Source: Solanum dulcamara (lineage: Eukaryota > Streptophyta > Magnoliopsida > Solanales > Solanaceae). From it: a DNA stretch of 64,000 bases. The stretch covers positions 8,922,001 to 8,986,000 of the forward strand of contig NC_077243.1 in NCBI RefSeq assembly GCF_947179165.1, read 5' to 3'. This document shows, piece by piece, positions 25,218 through 37,500 of this stretch. The notes under the pieces are model-generated. The model saw only the letters and a list, made by a program, of their open reading frames with translations, did no database searches and was not told the origin of the DNA. Position 1 is the stretch's first letter; each line of letters opens with the position of its first letter. Both the position numbers and the translations under genes were made by a program.

Positions 25218-25225
25218 TATATAAA
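25218..25225 (+). promoter_or_regulatory. putative TATA box of NPF gene 2
   Basis: TATATAAA lies 29 bp upstream of ATG 25247 and 53 bp upstream of ATG 25271. If it is used, transcription would start at about 25247-25255, which favours 25271 as the initiator. Confidence 0.5.
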
Positions 25226-25270
25226 GCAGCAGGGAGAGAGTGAAAAATGAGTAACAATAGGATAGGAGCC

Positions 25271-28200
25271 ATGGAAAAGAAAACAGCAAGTTTTAGAGAT
25301 GAGGATAGTGAGAAAGAGCCTGAAATTAACTACAGAGGAGTGAAAGCCATGCCATTTATCATAGGTAAGCAATTTGTTTGTTTCTATCTTGCTGTTTTAA
25401 TCAGTTACTACTAAGTTAAACAATTGACATCATGAGTTGCTTCATATGTTGTTTACAGGAAATGAAACCTTTGAGAAACTTGGAGCAATTGGCACACTTT
25501 CCAACTTGTTGATTTACCTCACATCAGTTTTCAACCTGAAGCACATCTCAGCTGTTACTCTGATTAATGTGTTCAATGGAACCACTAATTTTGCCACTTT
25601 GCTTGGAGCTTTCTTATCTGATACTTACTTTGGTCGCTACAAAACATTGGGATTTTCATCCATTACTTCATTTCTGGTAGTAATTATACCAATTCTTGAA
25701 ATTTCGAAGGAAAAAAAAAATTAATCTTGAAATACTGATTTAGTTGTTTCTTGTTTAAAGGGGTTGTTTGTGATAGCATTAACAGCAGTATTCAAGAATC
25801 TACATCCTCCTCACTGTGAATCCAAAGATATCAGCCAATGCATAGGACCGACAGGATGGCAGATGGCTTTCTTGTTGAGTGGATTTGGGCTACTGATTGT
25901 AGGAGCAGCTGGGATTAGGCCATGCAATTTAGCCTTTGGGGCAGACCAATTTAATCCCAATACAGAGTCTGGCAAAAGGGGTATAAATAGTTTCTTCAAC
26001 TGGTACTTTTTCACCTTAACATTTGCACAAATGGTGTCAGTGACACTCGTGGTTTACGTGCAATCGGACGTTAGTTGGTCCATAGGATTAGCCATTCCTG
26101 CAATCTTCATGTTGATTTCATGTTTCCTCTTCTTTGGTGGCACTAAAATTTATGTGAAAGTGAAACCAGAGGGAAGTCCCTTGACAAGTATAGCACAGGT
26201 CCTGGTTGTTTCTATCAAGAAAAGAAGGCTAAAATTGCCAGAGCAACCTTGGAAATCACTATTCAATTATACTCCTCTCAAGTCCATCAATTCTAAACTT
26301 CCTTACACTCATCAATTCAGGTAACAGAAAGGTTCAAATCTATACAAAATTTAGTACTATTATTATTATTATTATTATTTAGTTAGTTAGTTTGATTCAA
26401 TCTCTTGCTTGCTCATTAGATTGGCACAGAGTAACTGTCTTGAATATTCGACAGCTCACATGTTATTACTTTGCATATTGCATGTTCATTAGGTATAACT
26501 ACTCTTCTTAAGGACTGCTATATGACTCCATTAGTTTAATTAGTAGTACTAAAAACTTATGGATTTGGTTTACATACCTGTCAAACTAGCTAAATTACAC
26601 CTACACTGTAACCTGATTTATTATTTATATCAGTGCAGGTAAGATTATCTTAGATATGCCAATCAACTTTAAAACTGTGGTCTTGGCCTGAAAATTAAAC
26701 ATGACGACTATTGTACCTGCTTGTCAGCATGTTAGGATGGAATTCAAAAAACCATGAATTGTCAGCATTTTATTGTACCTGTTTTCTTTAGTTAGTTTCA
26801 TGTTCCATTTTACATGACTTGCCAGAATCACTTGTCACTTAAACCACAACCTTTTTATATACAAAATTACTTTAATCTCTTCTCTTTTTGGAAGTGAAAT
26901 AGAATAAATTGTTTAACCTATATATTATCCTCTGTCGAATAAGGTCATCCTGAAATGGCTTAGAGCCCGTTTGGATAAGCTTAAAAAAATGTAACTTTTA
27001 TGTATGAAGTGCTTTCAGAACTTTGAAGTGCTGAAAGTTTTTTTTATAAATAAGCAGTTGAGTGTTTGGATAAAAGTGCTTAAATGATGAAAATGATGTG
27101 AATTTTAGGGTTAAAAGAATAAAAAGGGTAGTTTGGGAATTTAGTTAAAATATAAGGGATATAAAAGTAATTTCCATGGTCAAAGAAAATGACTTTAAGC
27201 ACTTAAAAAAAAAAAATAGGAATCCTAACTTTTCATTTTTGACTGACTTTAAGAACTTTATGGCTTAAAGTTAGCATTAGACAAACACGTTCAAAAACTA
27301 AAAAGAGATTTTAAGTTGATCAAAACCAACTTAAAACCCATCCAAATGGCTCTTAATCATTTATGACTTCAGCAAAATATGTGAAATTTGTCATCTCCAT
27401 TTTAGCTGACTCAGTGTGAAAAACATGACGGTAGTGTTGGTGCCAATTTTCAACTATCCATTATTCAAGGTTACGTACAAAACAAAGAAAACTGAATCTA
27501 GTGGTTCTCACAATCATTTAAACCAATATGTGTATCACATGGTAGGCCCTTGTATTCACAGGTGTCAGAAAAGAAAAAAGGGACCTTAGCATAAAATATA
27601 ATTCATGATATTGGGTACATGCACTAGGAAGTTGGTCTAGGATATGTTTAAAACAACAAGATAAATAAATATTTCAATATATTCTATGTATCTTTAGTTT
27701 TGATGTCAAGTCAAAACCAAATAAAGAAATTAAAATAGATGGTGTACTACGACCTAACTGTTTAAATATACTGTGATACAAGGTTTCTTGACAAGGCTGC
27801 AATAGTAACACCAGAAGACCAAATCAAGCCAGATGGATCAGCAGCCAATCCATGGAACCTATGCAGTGTGCAGCAAGTGCAAGAAGCTAAATGTGTTATT
27901 AGAGTAATTCCTATATGGGCTGCAGCAATTGTATACCATGTTGCAATAATTGAACAGCAACAATTTGTTGTCTACCAAGCCCTTCAATCAAACAGACATT
28001 TTGGCACCAGCAACTTCCAAATTCCAGCAGCAACTTACACTATATTCTCCATGTTAAGTCTCACTCTCTGGATACCCATATATGACCGTATAGTCGTGCC
28101 ATTACTCCGAAGAATCACTGGAAAAGAAGGTGGCATAACAATCCTTCAAAGAATGGGATTTGGCATATTCCTCACTGTTCTATCATCCCTCGTATCTGCT

Positions 28201-28686
28201 TTCATCGAGAAACGAAGGAGAAAACTAGTTTTCACAAATCCAGCATTAGATCTACATTCAGAAAGAGGATTGGTTTCTTCCATGTCAGCTTTATGGTTGG
28301 TTCCTCAGCTATCCTTAGCTGGACTCGCAGAGGCATTTTGCGCCATTGGACAAGTGGAGTTCTACTATAAGCAGTTCCCAGAAAACATGAGAAGCATAGC
28401 AGGGTCTTTCCTCTTCTTGGGAATGGCTGCTTCAAGTTACTTGAATAGTTTATTGATCTATATTGTGCACAACACAACAGGAAAGGCGAAAACAGGCAAC
28501 TGGCTACCAGAGGACCTTAACAAGGGGAAATTGGATTACTTTTATTTCTTGATTACAGCATTGGGAATCCTTAATGTTGTCTATTTCATAATATGTGCTA
28601 GGTGGTACAAGTACAAGGGAAGTGGTGACACCAGCAGCGTAGAATTGGAAATGGAAAGTAAAAACGTCGAGAAACACTTCGTTTGA
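25271..28686 (+). CDS. NPF2: NPF2-type (NRT1/PTR family) transporter, gene 2
   Basis: Four exons: 25271-25364, 25459-25676, 25761-26320 and 27783-28686, giving 591 residues. Exons 2 and 3 have exactly the same lengths (218 and 560 nt) and splice phases as in the gene at 17338, so the two are tandem duplicates. It carries ExxEK (E34-T-F-E37-K38), [35 protein letters not shown] and [11 protein letters not shown], with about twelve hydrophobic segments. The role is as for gene 1: a proton-coupled NPF2 transporter, probably at the plasma membrane, substrate unknown. An in-frame ATG at 25247 would add eight residues (MSNNRIGA); 25271 was preferred because of the TATA spacing and the good GCCATGG context. 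The last intron is 1462 bp, against 133 bp in gene 1, and has gained a MITE. Confidence 0.92.
26963..27352. repeat. Tourist-like (PIF/Harbinger) MITE in intron 3 of NPF gene 2
   Basis: 390 bp with terminal inverted repeats GAGCCCGTTTGGAT and, from the right, GAGCCATTTGGATG. It is flanked on both sides by TTA (26960-26962 and 27353-27355), the target duplication of PIF/Harbinger elements. Internal sequence is AT-rich and non-coding. Confidence 0.8.
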
Positions 28687-29188
28687 CATTAATTTGAGGA
28701 TTAAACCAAATGAGCAGCATCTTATACCAATTGTTAGCAGCCATAAGTTAAAACGAAATAGCCTGAAAGCCGCGCTTACATTAATCTCCCTCCTACTTAA
28801 ATTTAAATTGGGAAGATGAAGTGTATCGACTATCAAAGTCATATTAGTATTAGTAGCAGCAGCTTTTAGCTACACCTCTTTAGGAATTCTCCAATTCTAT
28901 AGATTATTTATGAAATAATTTCTCAATGAACGACTCACATACAGCAGCAGTTGGGTGGTTCGTTTTATTTATTCCTTCTCAAGTTCGCTTTATAAATTAC
29001 AAAAGCTTTCACTTTTTTAGTGACTTTCGTAGATAAAAGTCATTAGTTAAAGTGATCAAGTTTCATTTCCGTATGATAGTCACCCCTTCCTTTCTCTGTA
29101 AAGCGGAGAATGCATAGTACTTTGGAATTTAATACTGTACAATTTATTAGTACTATATATTTTTCAATCACGAAAGTTATTACTTGCA
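28687..29188. other. convergent intergenic gap
   Basis: Only 502 bp separate the stop codons of NPF gene 2 (+) and the PB1 gene (-), so the 3' untranslated regions may nearly meet or overlap. No other feature seen. Confidence 0.5.
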
Positions 29189-30794
29189 TTAAGAATATTT
29201 CTTCTTGACTTCCTCACTAGGATATATATATAACTTCCTGACCATCTCACAAAACTCCCTGCAATAAAAAGAAATTAGAGTAATTAATTCATAGCATAAA
29301 AGCAAATGAAAATCAAATAAAATTGGTTTTGAAGATACTGACGGCCATGGATAATCCCCCACAAGCATCATGTCACCCTCATCATCCTTGTACACAAGTT
29401 GCCATTTGATTCGAGGACTAAGCTCTCCCTTCATATCGAATATCTCATCAACCACATTCATAAGTTCATCATAACCACTTAATACACGCAAGTCAACCGA
29501 CCGTCCAACAGCAACCCCTTGCATATGCACCTAATTTAGAAAATCATTCATTTCAAACTGAAATTTTATTCCAATATATAATTTGAATTTCTTATTTATA
29601 TTTTTTTCTCATAAAGCATATAAGGCTTACCATTTGTAAAAACTATTAAAACTCATCCAACTCTTATACAATCTTACCAAATAAGCTTACAATAGTTCAT
29701 AAGCAGGGTATTAGAATATCCTAGGATACTGTATTCTTTTCTTTTCTTTTTTTAATATTTAAAATGATAAGTCTTTTTTTTTTGGTAATATATTAGCTCA
29801 TTGGTCAAGTTTTACATTTTAATTTACATTTTAAAATTTTGAAATCATAATTTAAAATTGAAGTTGAAATTTTGTACAAATTTCATAAGCAAACGTACTT
29901 GATCTCACATCAAAACTTAAAATTGAGCTCTTAAACCCTGTGTGCCAAACTCCTAGTAAGTAAATGGTTCCAACTAGAGTTGTCAAAATGTGCCCAAATA
30001 TACGTAACCCGTGCCAACCCGTCCAAATTCTCATATTAAATGTATGAATTACTACTATTTTATATCTTTTTAGGGTTAATCTATCCATTTGTATATTTTT
30101 ATTTTTTATTTTCTTGAGTTGAAATTCAAATTATGGTTATAAAAGATAAATAATAATATGTTAAGATTATTGAGATTAAGCGGATCAAATTGGACGGGTC
30201 ATTACCCAACCCGAATTTTAGTCCAATTGAGCCCGACCTATTTGAGTTCAAAGTAAATTTGGGTGGGTCATGACCCAACCCAATTTTCATTTCAACATAT
30301 TTTAATATTTTCAATTTCAATCCATCCTGCTCTCATTTGACACCCTAGTTCCAACAATACAAACCATTTGCAATACATAAGAAGAAGTATAAATTTTTTG
30401 TGTAAGTTCTGAATGTCGAAATTTAAATTTCCAAAATATTAAGTTTTCCTGTTTAAAAGTTTAGTGAAAAAAAACGATATAATTAACATAAAACCATCTT
30501 GTGTACCTTAATGCGAGTTCTTGAAGAAGTGAGGACCAGTTCGTTGGGTAATTGTACTTGTTCCTCAATTTGTTTACAACTAATCCTTGAAGATGCACTT
30601 GATACAGACACACTCAAATCATCAGTACAATCTACAGCAGCAGCCGTCCACTGGTGCGGCTGCTGCTGCTGGTCATCTGCACTCGTCGAAGGCGACGAGG
30701 CAATGTTGGGATCTGACAACAAGCTTTGCGAAACATCAGAAGTTGGGTAGATAATTGCATCAGTATTTGAATGAAAAGAATCCTCTCCTTCCAT
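29189..30794 (-). CDS. PB1-domain protein derived from an auxin response factor, no B3 domain
   Basis: Three exons on the minus strand: 30794-30507, 29530-29343 and 29258-29189, joined in frame with GT-AG introns, giving 181 residues. Residues 1-96 are low-complexity, with QQQQ and serine-rich segments. From residue 97 a PB1 domain follows ([64 protein letters not shown]). Wording and the SRTRIK lead-in resemble the C-terminus of class B ARFs such as ARF9/ARF1 rather than Aux/IAA proteins. ARF and Aux/IAA proteins pair through this domain. The invariant lysine and the acidic DDEGD patch are both present, so both binding faces may work. No B3 or middle domain is visible within 1 kb upstream. 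It is either a truncated ARF gene or a dimerisation-only modulator. Expression is not shown by the sequence. Confidence 0.75.
29975..30347. repeat. hAT-type MITE in intron 1 of the PB1 gene
   Basis: 373 bp, terminal inverted repeats TAGAGTTGTCAAAATG and, from the right, TAGGGTGTCAAATGAG. It is flanked by a perfect 8-bp duplication GTTCCAAC (29967-29974 and 30348-30355), diagnostic of hAT transposition. Confidence 0.9.
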
Positions 30795-30821
30795 TTATCC
30801 ATACACAACTCTTCCTTTCAT
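30795..30821 (-). promoter_or_regulatory. upstream ORF abutting the PB1 gene start
   Basis: An eight-codon frame (MKGRVVYG) whose TAA is immediately followed by the ATG of the PB1 gene. If the transcript starts upstream of 30821, ribosomes would have to reinitiate or scan past it. A further ATG at 30804 opens a different frame across the start. Confidence 0.5.
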
Positions 30822-31582
30822 TTTTTTTCCTTAAATAAGTTGCTGGAGAGGATTTCGCCGAAAAGATCTCTAAAGTCTCCAATTAAAAAAGACGACTTTT
30901 TTTGTTTTTTTGTTTTTTCTCGATGGATGCCACTTGGCTATTCGAATATTTTTATGATTTTGATGCAGCTGTTAGTATCTTTTGCTCTATGATTTTTCAC
31001 AAACAATTACAAATCTTTTTCTTCCAATTGCAAAAGAGTGAAATAACCTGCTCTCCCGTCCCAATTTACGTGATATTTTTTGACTTGACACGGAGTTTAA
31101 CACCTTATTTGGATGATTGTTACCTATTATATTATATTGTTAGTTAAAATACAATGTTTGTTTTGATTGTTACTTAAATTCTATTGTCATTAAAGATAGA
31201 ATGAACATTTTAAAGTTAAGTTGTATTGTACAATATGTACTAATTTTAGACCGACTAAGTGTGTTATTTCTTTCCACAAGGTCTCTTGCTTGTTATCTGA
31301 AGCCAAGAAATGGAAGGAAAAAAGTACAACACAGTGGATGCGAAACCACAAAATATAATAAGAATGTAGAAAACGAATGCTTGCATAACTTTATGTTCAC
31401 CATTCTGAATCACTACGACATGTACAAGAGCTATGGGAACCAGCAAAATAAGAACTTCAAAAATATTACTCCGGTAATCTAACTACCTATGAACATGTTG
31501 TTTCAAGGGTAACTCAGCATAACATTTTGATGTCTTTGCTCCCATCACAACACCAGTTCAATTACACCTTCAGATATTCCCT
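30822..31582. other. gap between PB1 gene and H+-ATPase 3' end
   Basis: No gene recognised. A MITE end fragment (CTCCCGTCCCAATTTACGTG, about 31056-31104) and a second MITE-like piece (TTATTTGGATGATTGTTACC, from 31104) are present. The right part holds the H+-ATPase 3' untranslated region. Confidence 0.4.
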
Positions 31583-34500
31583 TTAAACGGTGTATGCCTG
31601 CTGAATTGTCTCAATGTCGAGACCCTTCAACTTCACCACTGATTCAACATGACCTTTCAGTGTATGCAACTCACGTAGCCTGCAATTGAAAAAGTTCAGC
31701 ATAGCTAAGAATTAAGCAATAAACTGCAGATACAATTATGTACAATGGCCATATGTGTAAAAGGGATTAGAGTGTAATGCCAACAAATGCAAGTCCCAGT
31801 TTACATTCAGCTACGATTTATCGCTCAAGGGAAATGAGAATTATTATGCCCCTGACGACAAAAAGAGACCATTTCAAATGACACACTTACCTAGCAATTT
31901 CAGCTCTCCTCTTCGCTTCCTCAGCCAACTGGTTAAGCTCATTGAAATTGGTAGTCTCACTAAATATTTTGGGGTCTGGAACTTGGAGCCCATGAAGGGT
32001 TCTCTGTGCATGTGCCCATTGAAGCTCGCGCAGTTCTTTTCCAAAATCCTTCTTCCGGGTAAAAGCAATCTGCAGAGAAATAAAAAAATAAAGAGGCCAT
32101 CAAATACCAATAAGATAATAATAGGAATAGGAGCGGGAATGAATGATTCTTAAGTATCTCTTTATTCTTCCCAATTCATACCCTTTGCTCAAGAACAAGA
32201 TCCCAGGCCTTCCCACTGAGAGCATAACGGATGAGGAACTTGATCAAATCTAGTGGGATGTAGAACACTATATTGTAAAGCCAGATAACTCCAGCCCAAC
32301 CCCAGCCAATTCCTTCAATTGCAGCAAAGCTCCAATTTGCATAAACGGCAATCAAGGTGGCAACCTGTGCATATTTAGTTCCCAAATATTAGATGATCCA
32401 TGAAGTTAGAGGAACTTTGAGAGAATGATAAAACAACAAATGGCTCACCAGTTGAGCAATGAAAAAAGCAACCACTAGCAACAACCCAGGACGCTCCACA
32501 AATGACCAACTTCGAGATCTTGTAACAAATATCAGGGCCTGACTGATAGTGCTTACTTGAAGGTATATTGCAGAGGCGAGCTTCCTAAAATCATCGGTTG
32601 CTGTTTTCTCAAGTGTTGATACCCCAAATACTCGCTAGAAATTCACCGGATTAAGTTAGATACAAAACTAAGAGTTGCCCAACATTAACGTCCTACTTCA
32701 ACATCTAAATACTCCGAACAGCAAATACAATGATTTTGTTTATCATAAGGAAAGAGTACGCAAGGACAGTGAGATCAAAGATTTATGTTATTGTTCATCA
32801 GATGAAGAAGGGCAGTAAGTGTGTAGTTGTATGTCTGCAGATTGCTTTTAATATATCCTTCACATGCTTCGTTAAATTAGGCTGGAGATATACTGTCTAT
32901 TCGCATATACTAAAAAGGTCATCAACATCTCTCTTATATAAATGTATCTATTCTTAAACAACTAAAAGGGCAACTAAATTTGGAGTAGTCAGCAATTGCG
33001 AAGTCCTGCAATCACACCATCCTTGACAGAAATTTTAATGTATTGGATACAGATAAGCTCACCGGGAAGAAATTTGTTTTGTATGCTGCCCAAAAGAAAA
33101 TGACTGTCATCATTGCCAAGTAGCCACCAAGAACAACTCCAGTAGTAAAAATCTCAGCCAGTTTCCAGCTATCAGGCAGAGGAGATGGTTTGACCCTATC
33201 CTTCGATATCGTCATAATGGTACCTGATATTATCAATGTTTGGTGGTTAGATGTCAACAACACTGAGTAAAGACTTGAGCAGAAACTAAAAATTATACTT
33301 GCATGAGTATTAAACCAGAGAGATGCTGCACACATGGGAAGACACAACCACAACAAAATTAGGCTAATAATATTTCAGTTTTGAACTTACCCTATACTTT
33401 TAATATCATCATACATTCGAGGTCGATATGATGGACTTTAAATGCTTAAGTATCAGATATTTTTCTGTTGGTGAAAAGACTAACCATCATTAAGAATTGC
33501 AATAATAAGCACCATGAAAGGTGGAAAGTCAAACTCCCAGATCAGAGCCAGAAGCATAAAACCAAGCTGTGACATTGAATAAAAGAAACGGGTGAAAAAA
33601 GTACAAGATGCATTTGACCCTGAAACATAAGATAAACAAGATAAAAGGATGAAGCAGTTGCAAATAACTTACCACAATACGGATTGTGATGGAAACAGCA
33701 TATATCTGCCAATGCAAAATATACACAATCAGATGAATCAGATGAGTTATCCATATCATAGCTCAGCGACAGATTAAGAACATTAAACTCAATTAAGAAT
33801 TCAAGGCATTGTCCTTGAAATAATTTTTTTATCTTACACTACTGAAACAATCCCAAAAAGAAAAAAGAATACCGTGTAATTTTTCATCCTTTGAAAGATT
33901 GCTCGACTGGTCAAAACAGCACTAATGATGACACTAAGACCAGGTTCAGTAAGGACAATATCAGAAGCACTACGAGCCGCATCAGTGGCATCATCAACAG
34001 CAATCCCAATATCAGCTTTCTTTAGAGCAGGAGCATCATTGACTCCATCACCAGTCATACCACAGATATGTTTCCTAGCTTGCAAGCGCTTTACTATCTC
34101 ATATTTGTGCTCTATAGCAATGACCACAACAATGTATCAGCAAAGGCCACTCGTCTTTTATAACCAAAGTTCTATAGGAAGAACACAACTAAATAAGCAA
34201 AAGAGTCATTTAAAAAATAAATACCAGGGAAAACACCAGCAAAACCATCAGCCTTCTCTATAAGTTCATCAATTGGCAAAGCAGAGATTGACTCATCCTT
34301 CGTCTGTCCCAATAGAGCAGATGAAGGATACATATTTGTACCCATTCCCAGGCGGCGCCCAGTTTCTTTTCCAATTGCCAGTTGATCTCCTGGAAAAGTA
34401 CAAGCACTAAACCATTAAGAACCAAATAAGCATGCTAAACTTTTTAAGTGATACACTAAGATGCACAACCTCTTCCAATTATTAAATCTCAGAATTTCTA

Positions 34501-37500
34501 CAATGGAAAGTAATATAGGAAAATACAGGTTGATGTCCAAATTAAATGAAATGGCAAGATACAAGTAGCATCATGAAAACTTCAAGCAGCCATAGACAGA
34601 GTAGTGCCTACTCCATCAATCCAAGTCTTACCCATTGTCCTCCTCGCCCAAAATAGGATAATATAAAAAGAAAAGATAAAGGACAGCAAAGTCAGCATTT
34701 AACTTTCCCAAGGCAGAATCAATAGTAGTATCTATAGATCCAACTCTGCCAATCATGTTCAACCAAGGGTTCGTAGAAGAGTTCATTACCATCTTGATTT
34801 AGTGACAATTCAGAATACTCTACTCATCCAATACACCTTTTTCTCTAACTCTCTCTCTCTCTAGACACAATTTGCGTACAATTTGCAGAAAACATCTCAA
34901 CACATTGAATGGGACTGTCTAATAGTATGAGAAACCACATAATACCTGTGATCATTTTAACATTTACTCCAAGGTTTAAAGCCCTCCTTATAGTCTCAGC
35001 GCTGTCGTGCCTGGGTGGATCAAACAAAGGGAGGAGAGCAATGAACTGCCATGGCCCCCCAGCGCTTTCCTTTCTTCCCTCCGGAACTTCCTGCATGGAA
35101 AATTAGAATGCATGCACAATGAAACAGATAAAACCTTTTGTTTGAAACAAGCATAGGTCGTGGGCATAAAGAGAATTTATCACTAGTCTCGTCTACTGCA
35201 GGCTTTCCATTATAACCCAAAGCTGTGGATTTGGTCTATTCAACTTATATATAACGTAATGAGTTCTGGAAATAATAAAAGAAAATTAAAATACCTGATA
35301 TGCCACACCAAGCGAGCGCAAGCCCCGCTCAGCAAACTTATCGATCACTGCATGAACTCTACGGTCTATATCGGACTTGTTGTGTGCAAGATTTAGAATC
35401 TGAATACATATTGCAGCGGTGGATTAGAAAATGTGAACAAAGGTACAACAGCAAAGGAGGACAGCACTGTGTGATAACTAAAGTACCTGCTCCGGTGCAC
35501 CTTTGCTGACCCTATGCATTTTTCCCTCACCATCAAGATAAGTAAGTGCTGTTCGTTTATCAGTTGGATTGAAAGGCAGGAAGTGTATTTCACGAATGCC
35601 AGCACGTGCCTATGTTAATGGAAACTCTTACAGAAATCTCCTAGCTGGAGTGCACACATTAATTATAAGGTCAGACAGCAGTAAAGTTACCTCCTTTGGA
35701 TCAGCCAACATCCCAACAATAGCAGTATCAATCGCATCCTGGTTCTCTATTCGAGAGGCGCGAGCTGCCATTAGAACTACAGTGTCTGCATCAACACCTT
35801 TAGCAAATACCTGAACAATTAACAAGAACAAACAAAAAAGAGAATCACAGTTCTACTAGTGGAACAAGTATACGATACGAACAATCACGCGTTGAACTGA
35901 ACTCTTTTATTCTCACCTCAATAAGGGCTTTGTCAACAGACAGCTTGTTCAATGTTAAGGTTCCCGTCTTGTCGCTGCACAAAACATCCATGCCAGCCAT
36001 CTCCTCTATAGCTGTCATTCTTTTCGTAATGGCCCCCTGCATAGTTAAAAATTGATCAAATAAGCATTCATAGCAGAAGGACTACAGAACAATAGCTCAA
36101 AAATTCAAGAGCTGGTGAATATTAACAAACCTGTTGAGCAAGACGATGAGAACCGATTGCCATCGTGACCGACAGAACAGTTGGCATGGCAATTGGAATC
36201 CCACCAATGAGAAGCACAAGAAGATTGTCTATCCCAGGACGGTATTTGCGGTGTTGGATAGGGTACATCACAATAATCTCTATTATCATCCCTACTGCAA
36301 TTGAACAGATGCAGAAGTTTCCTATAGCAGTCAAAACCTGACGATAACCATAAACATCATTTTGTAATGTAATATTTCATAAAAGTCAGATAATCAAGAT
36401 CATGTGCATCAAATAGAAGAGTAAAGACTCTACTTGCCTTCTGAAAGTGTCCCACTTGGTTTGTACTGTCAACAAGGTGAGCTGCCTTCCCAAAAAAGGT
36501 ATGAACCCCTGTAGCAATCACAACAGCTTCTATCTCTCCCTGCTTACACGTGGAACCAGAGTAGACACCATCTCCAGGACCTTTTGTTACAGGAAGAGAT
36601 TCACCAGTCAAAGCAGACTGCAAGTTGAGAGACAAGTATAGTGGCATTGTCAGGAAAAAAGTAGATTGAATGCAGATACTCCATGCAATCATAAAATTTA
36701 ATCACCTGATCAATTTTGAGTGGATCACCCTCTAGAAGACGAGCATCAGCTGGAATGATGTCTCCCAGTTTAATACTGATTATGTCCCCAGGCACAAGAA
36801 CAGCAGCATCTTCCTCATCCCATTTTCCATCTCGAAGAACCTCCATAAAGACAAGTGCAAACATTCAAACAATTCAGTACAAAACACTAACTGGATATAT
36901 TCATATATTTCTGTTTGTATGACAATAAGGTTTATTTGCAGTCAAATGGCAACCGGAGAAAGTGATTAGGTTTAGTACCTTAGCTTTTGGAGCAAGTCGA
37001 GCCATCAGCGCAGCTGCTGCGTTACCAGCATTGTTCTCCTCGATAAAACTAATTGTTGAGTTGATTATGAGCAATGTGATAATACCCACAAAATCCTGCC
37101 AATCTGGTGGCTTTCCCTAAAAGAGCCCACATATTCTTGCACTGAGTTTACGGTAACCAGCCAAAAAAAAAAAAATCAAATAGAATTGTAATTCTGAATG
37201 TAAGTTCTTACTCCTCCATTCGCAAGAGCAATTGCCATGATAGCAGCAGCCTCCATAACCCATGAGAGAGGGTTCCACATAAATCCCAAAAATTTCAAGA
37301 ATTTGCTCTCCTGTAATACACCAACAAAGAATTACTCCCTTCAACATCAAGAAGGGTTCAGCTTTGATAAAGTTGCCCCGTTTGTTCCCTATAGGACGAG
37401 TTCGAGGCATGGAATCAGGAAACAGCCTCTATGCTGCCCTACCCTCCCACTACCCCGCACTATGTAGGAGCACTTGTGTCTCTTCTCTTTTTCGAAAATT

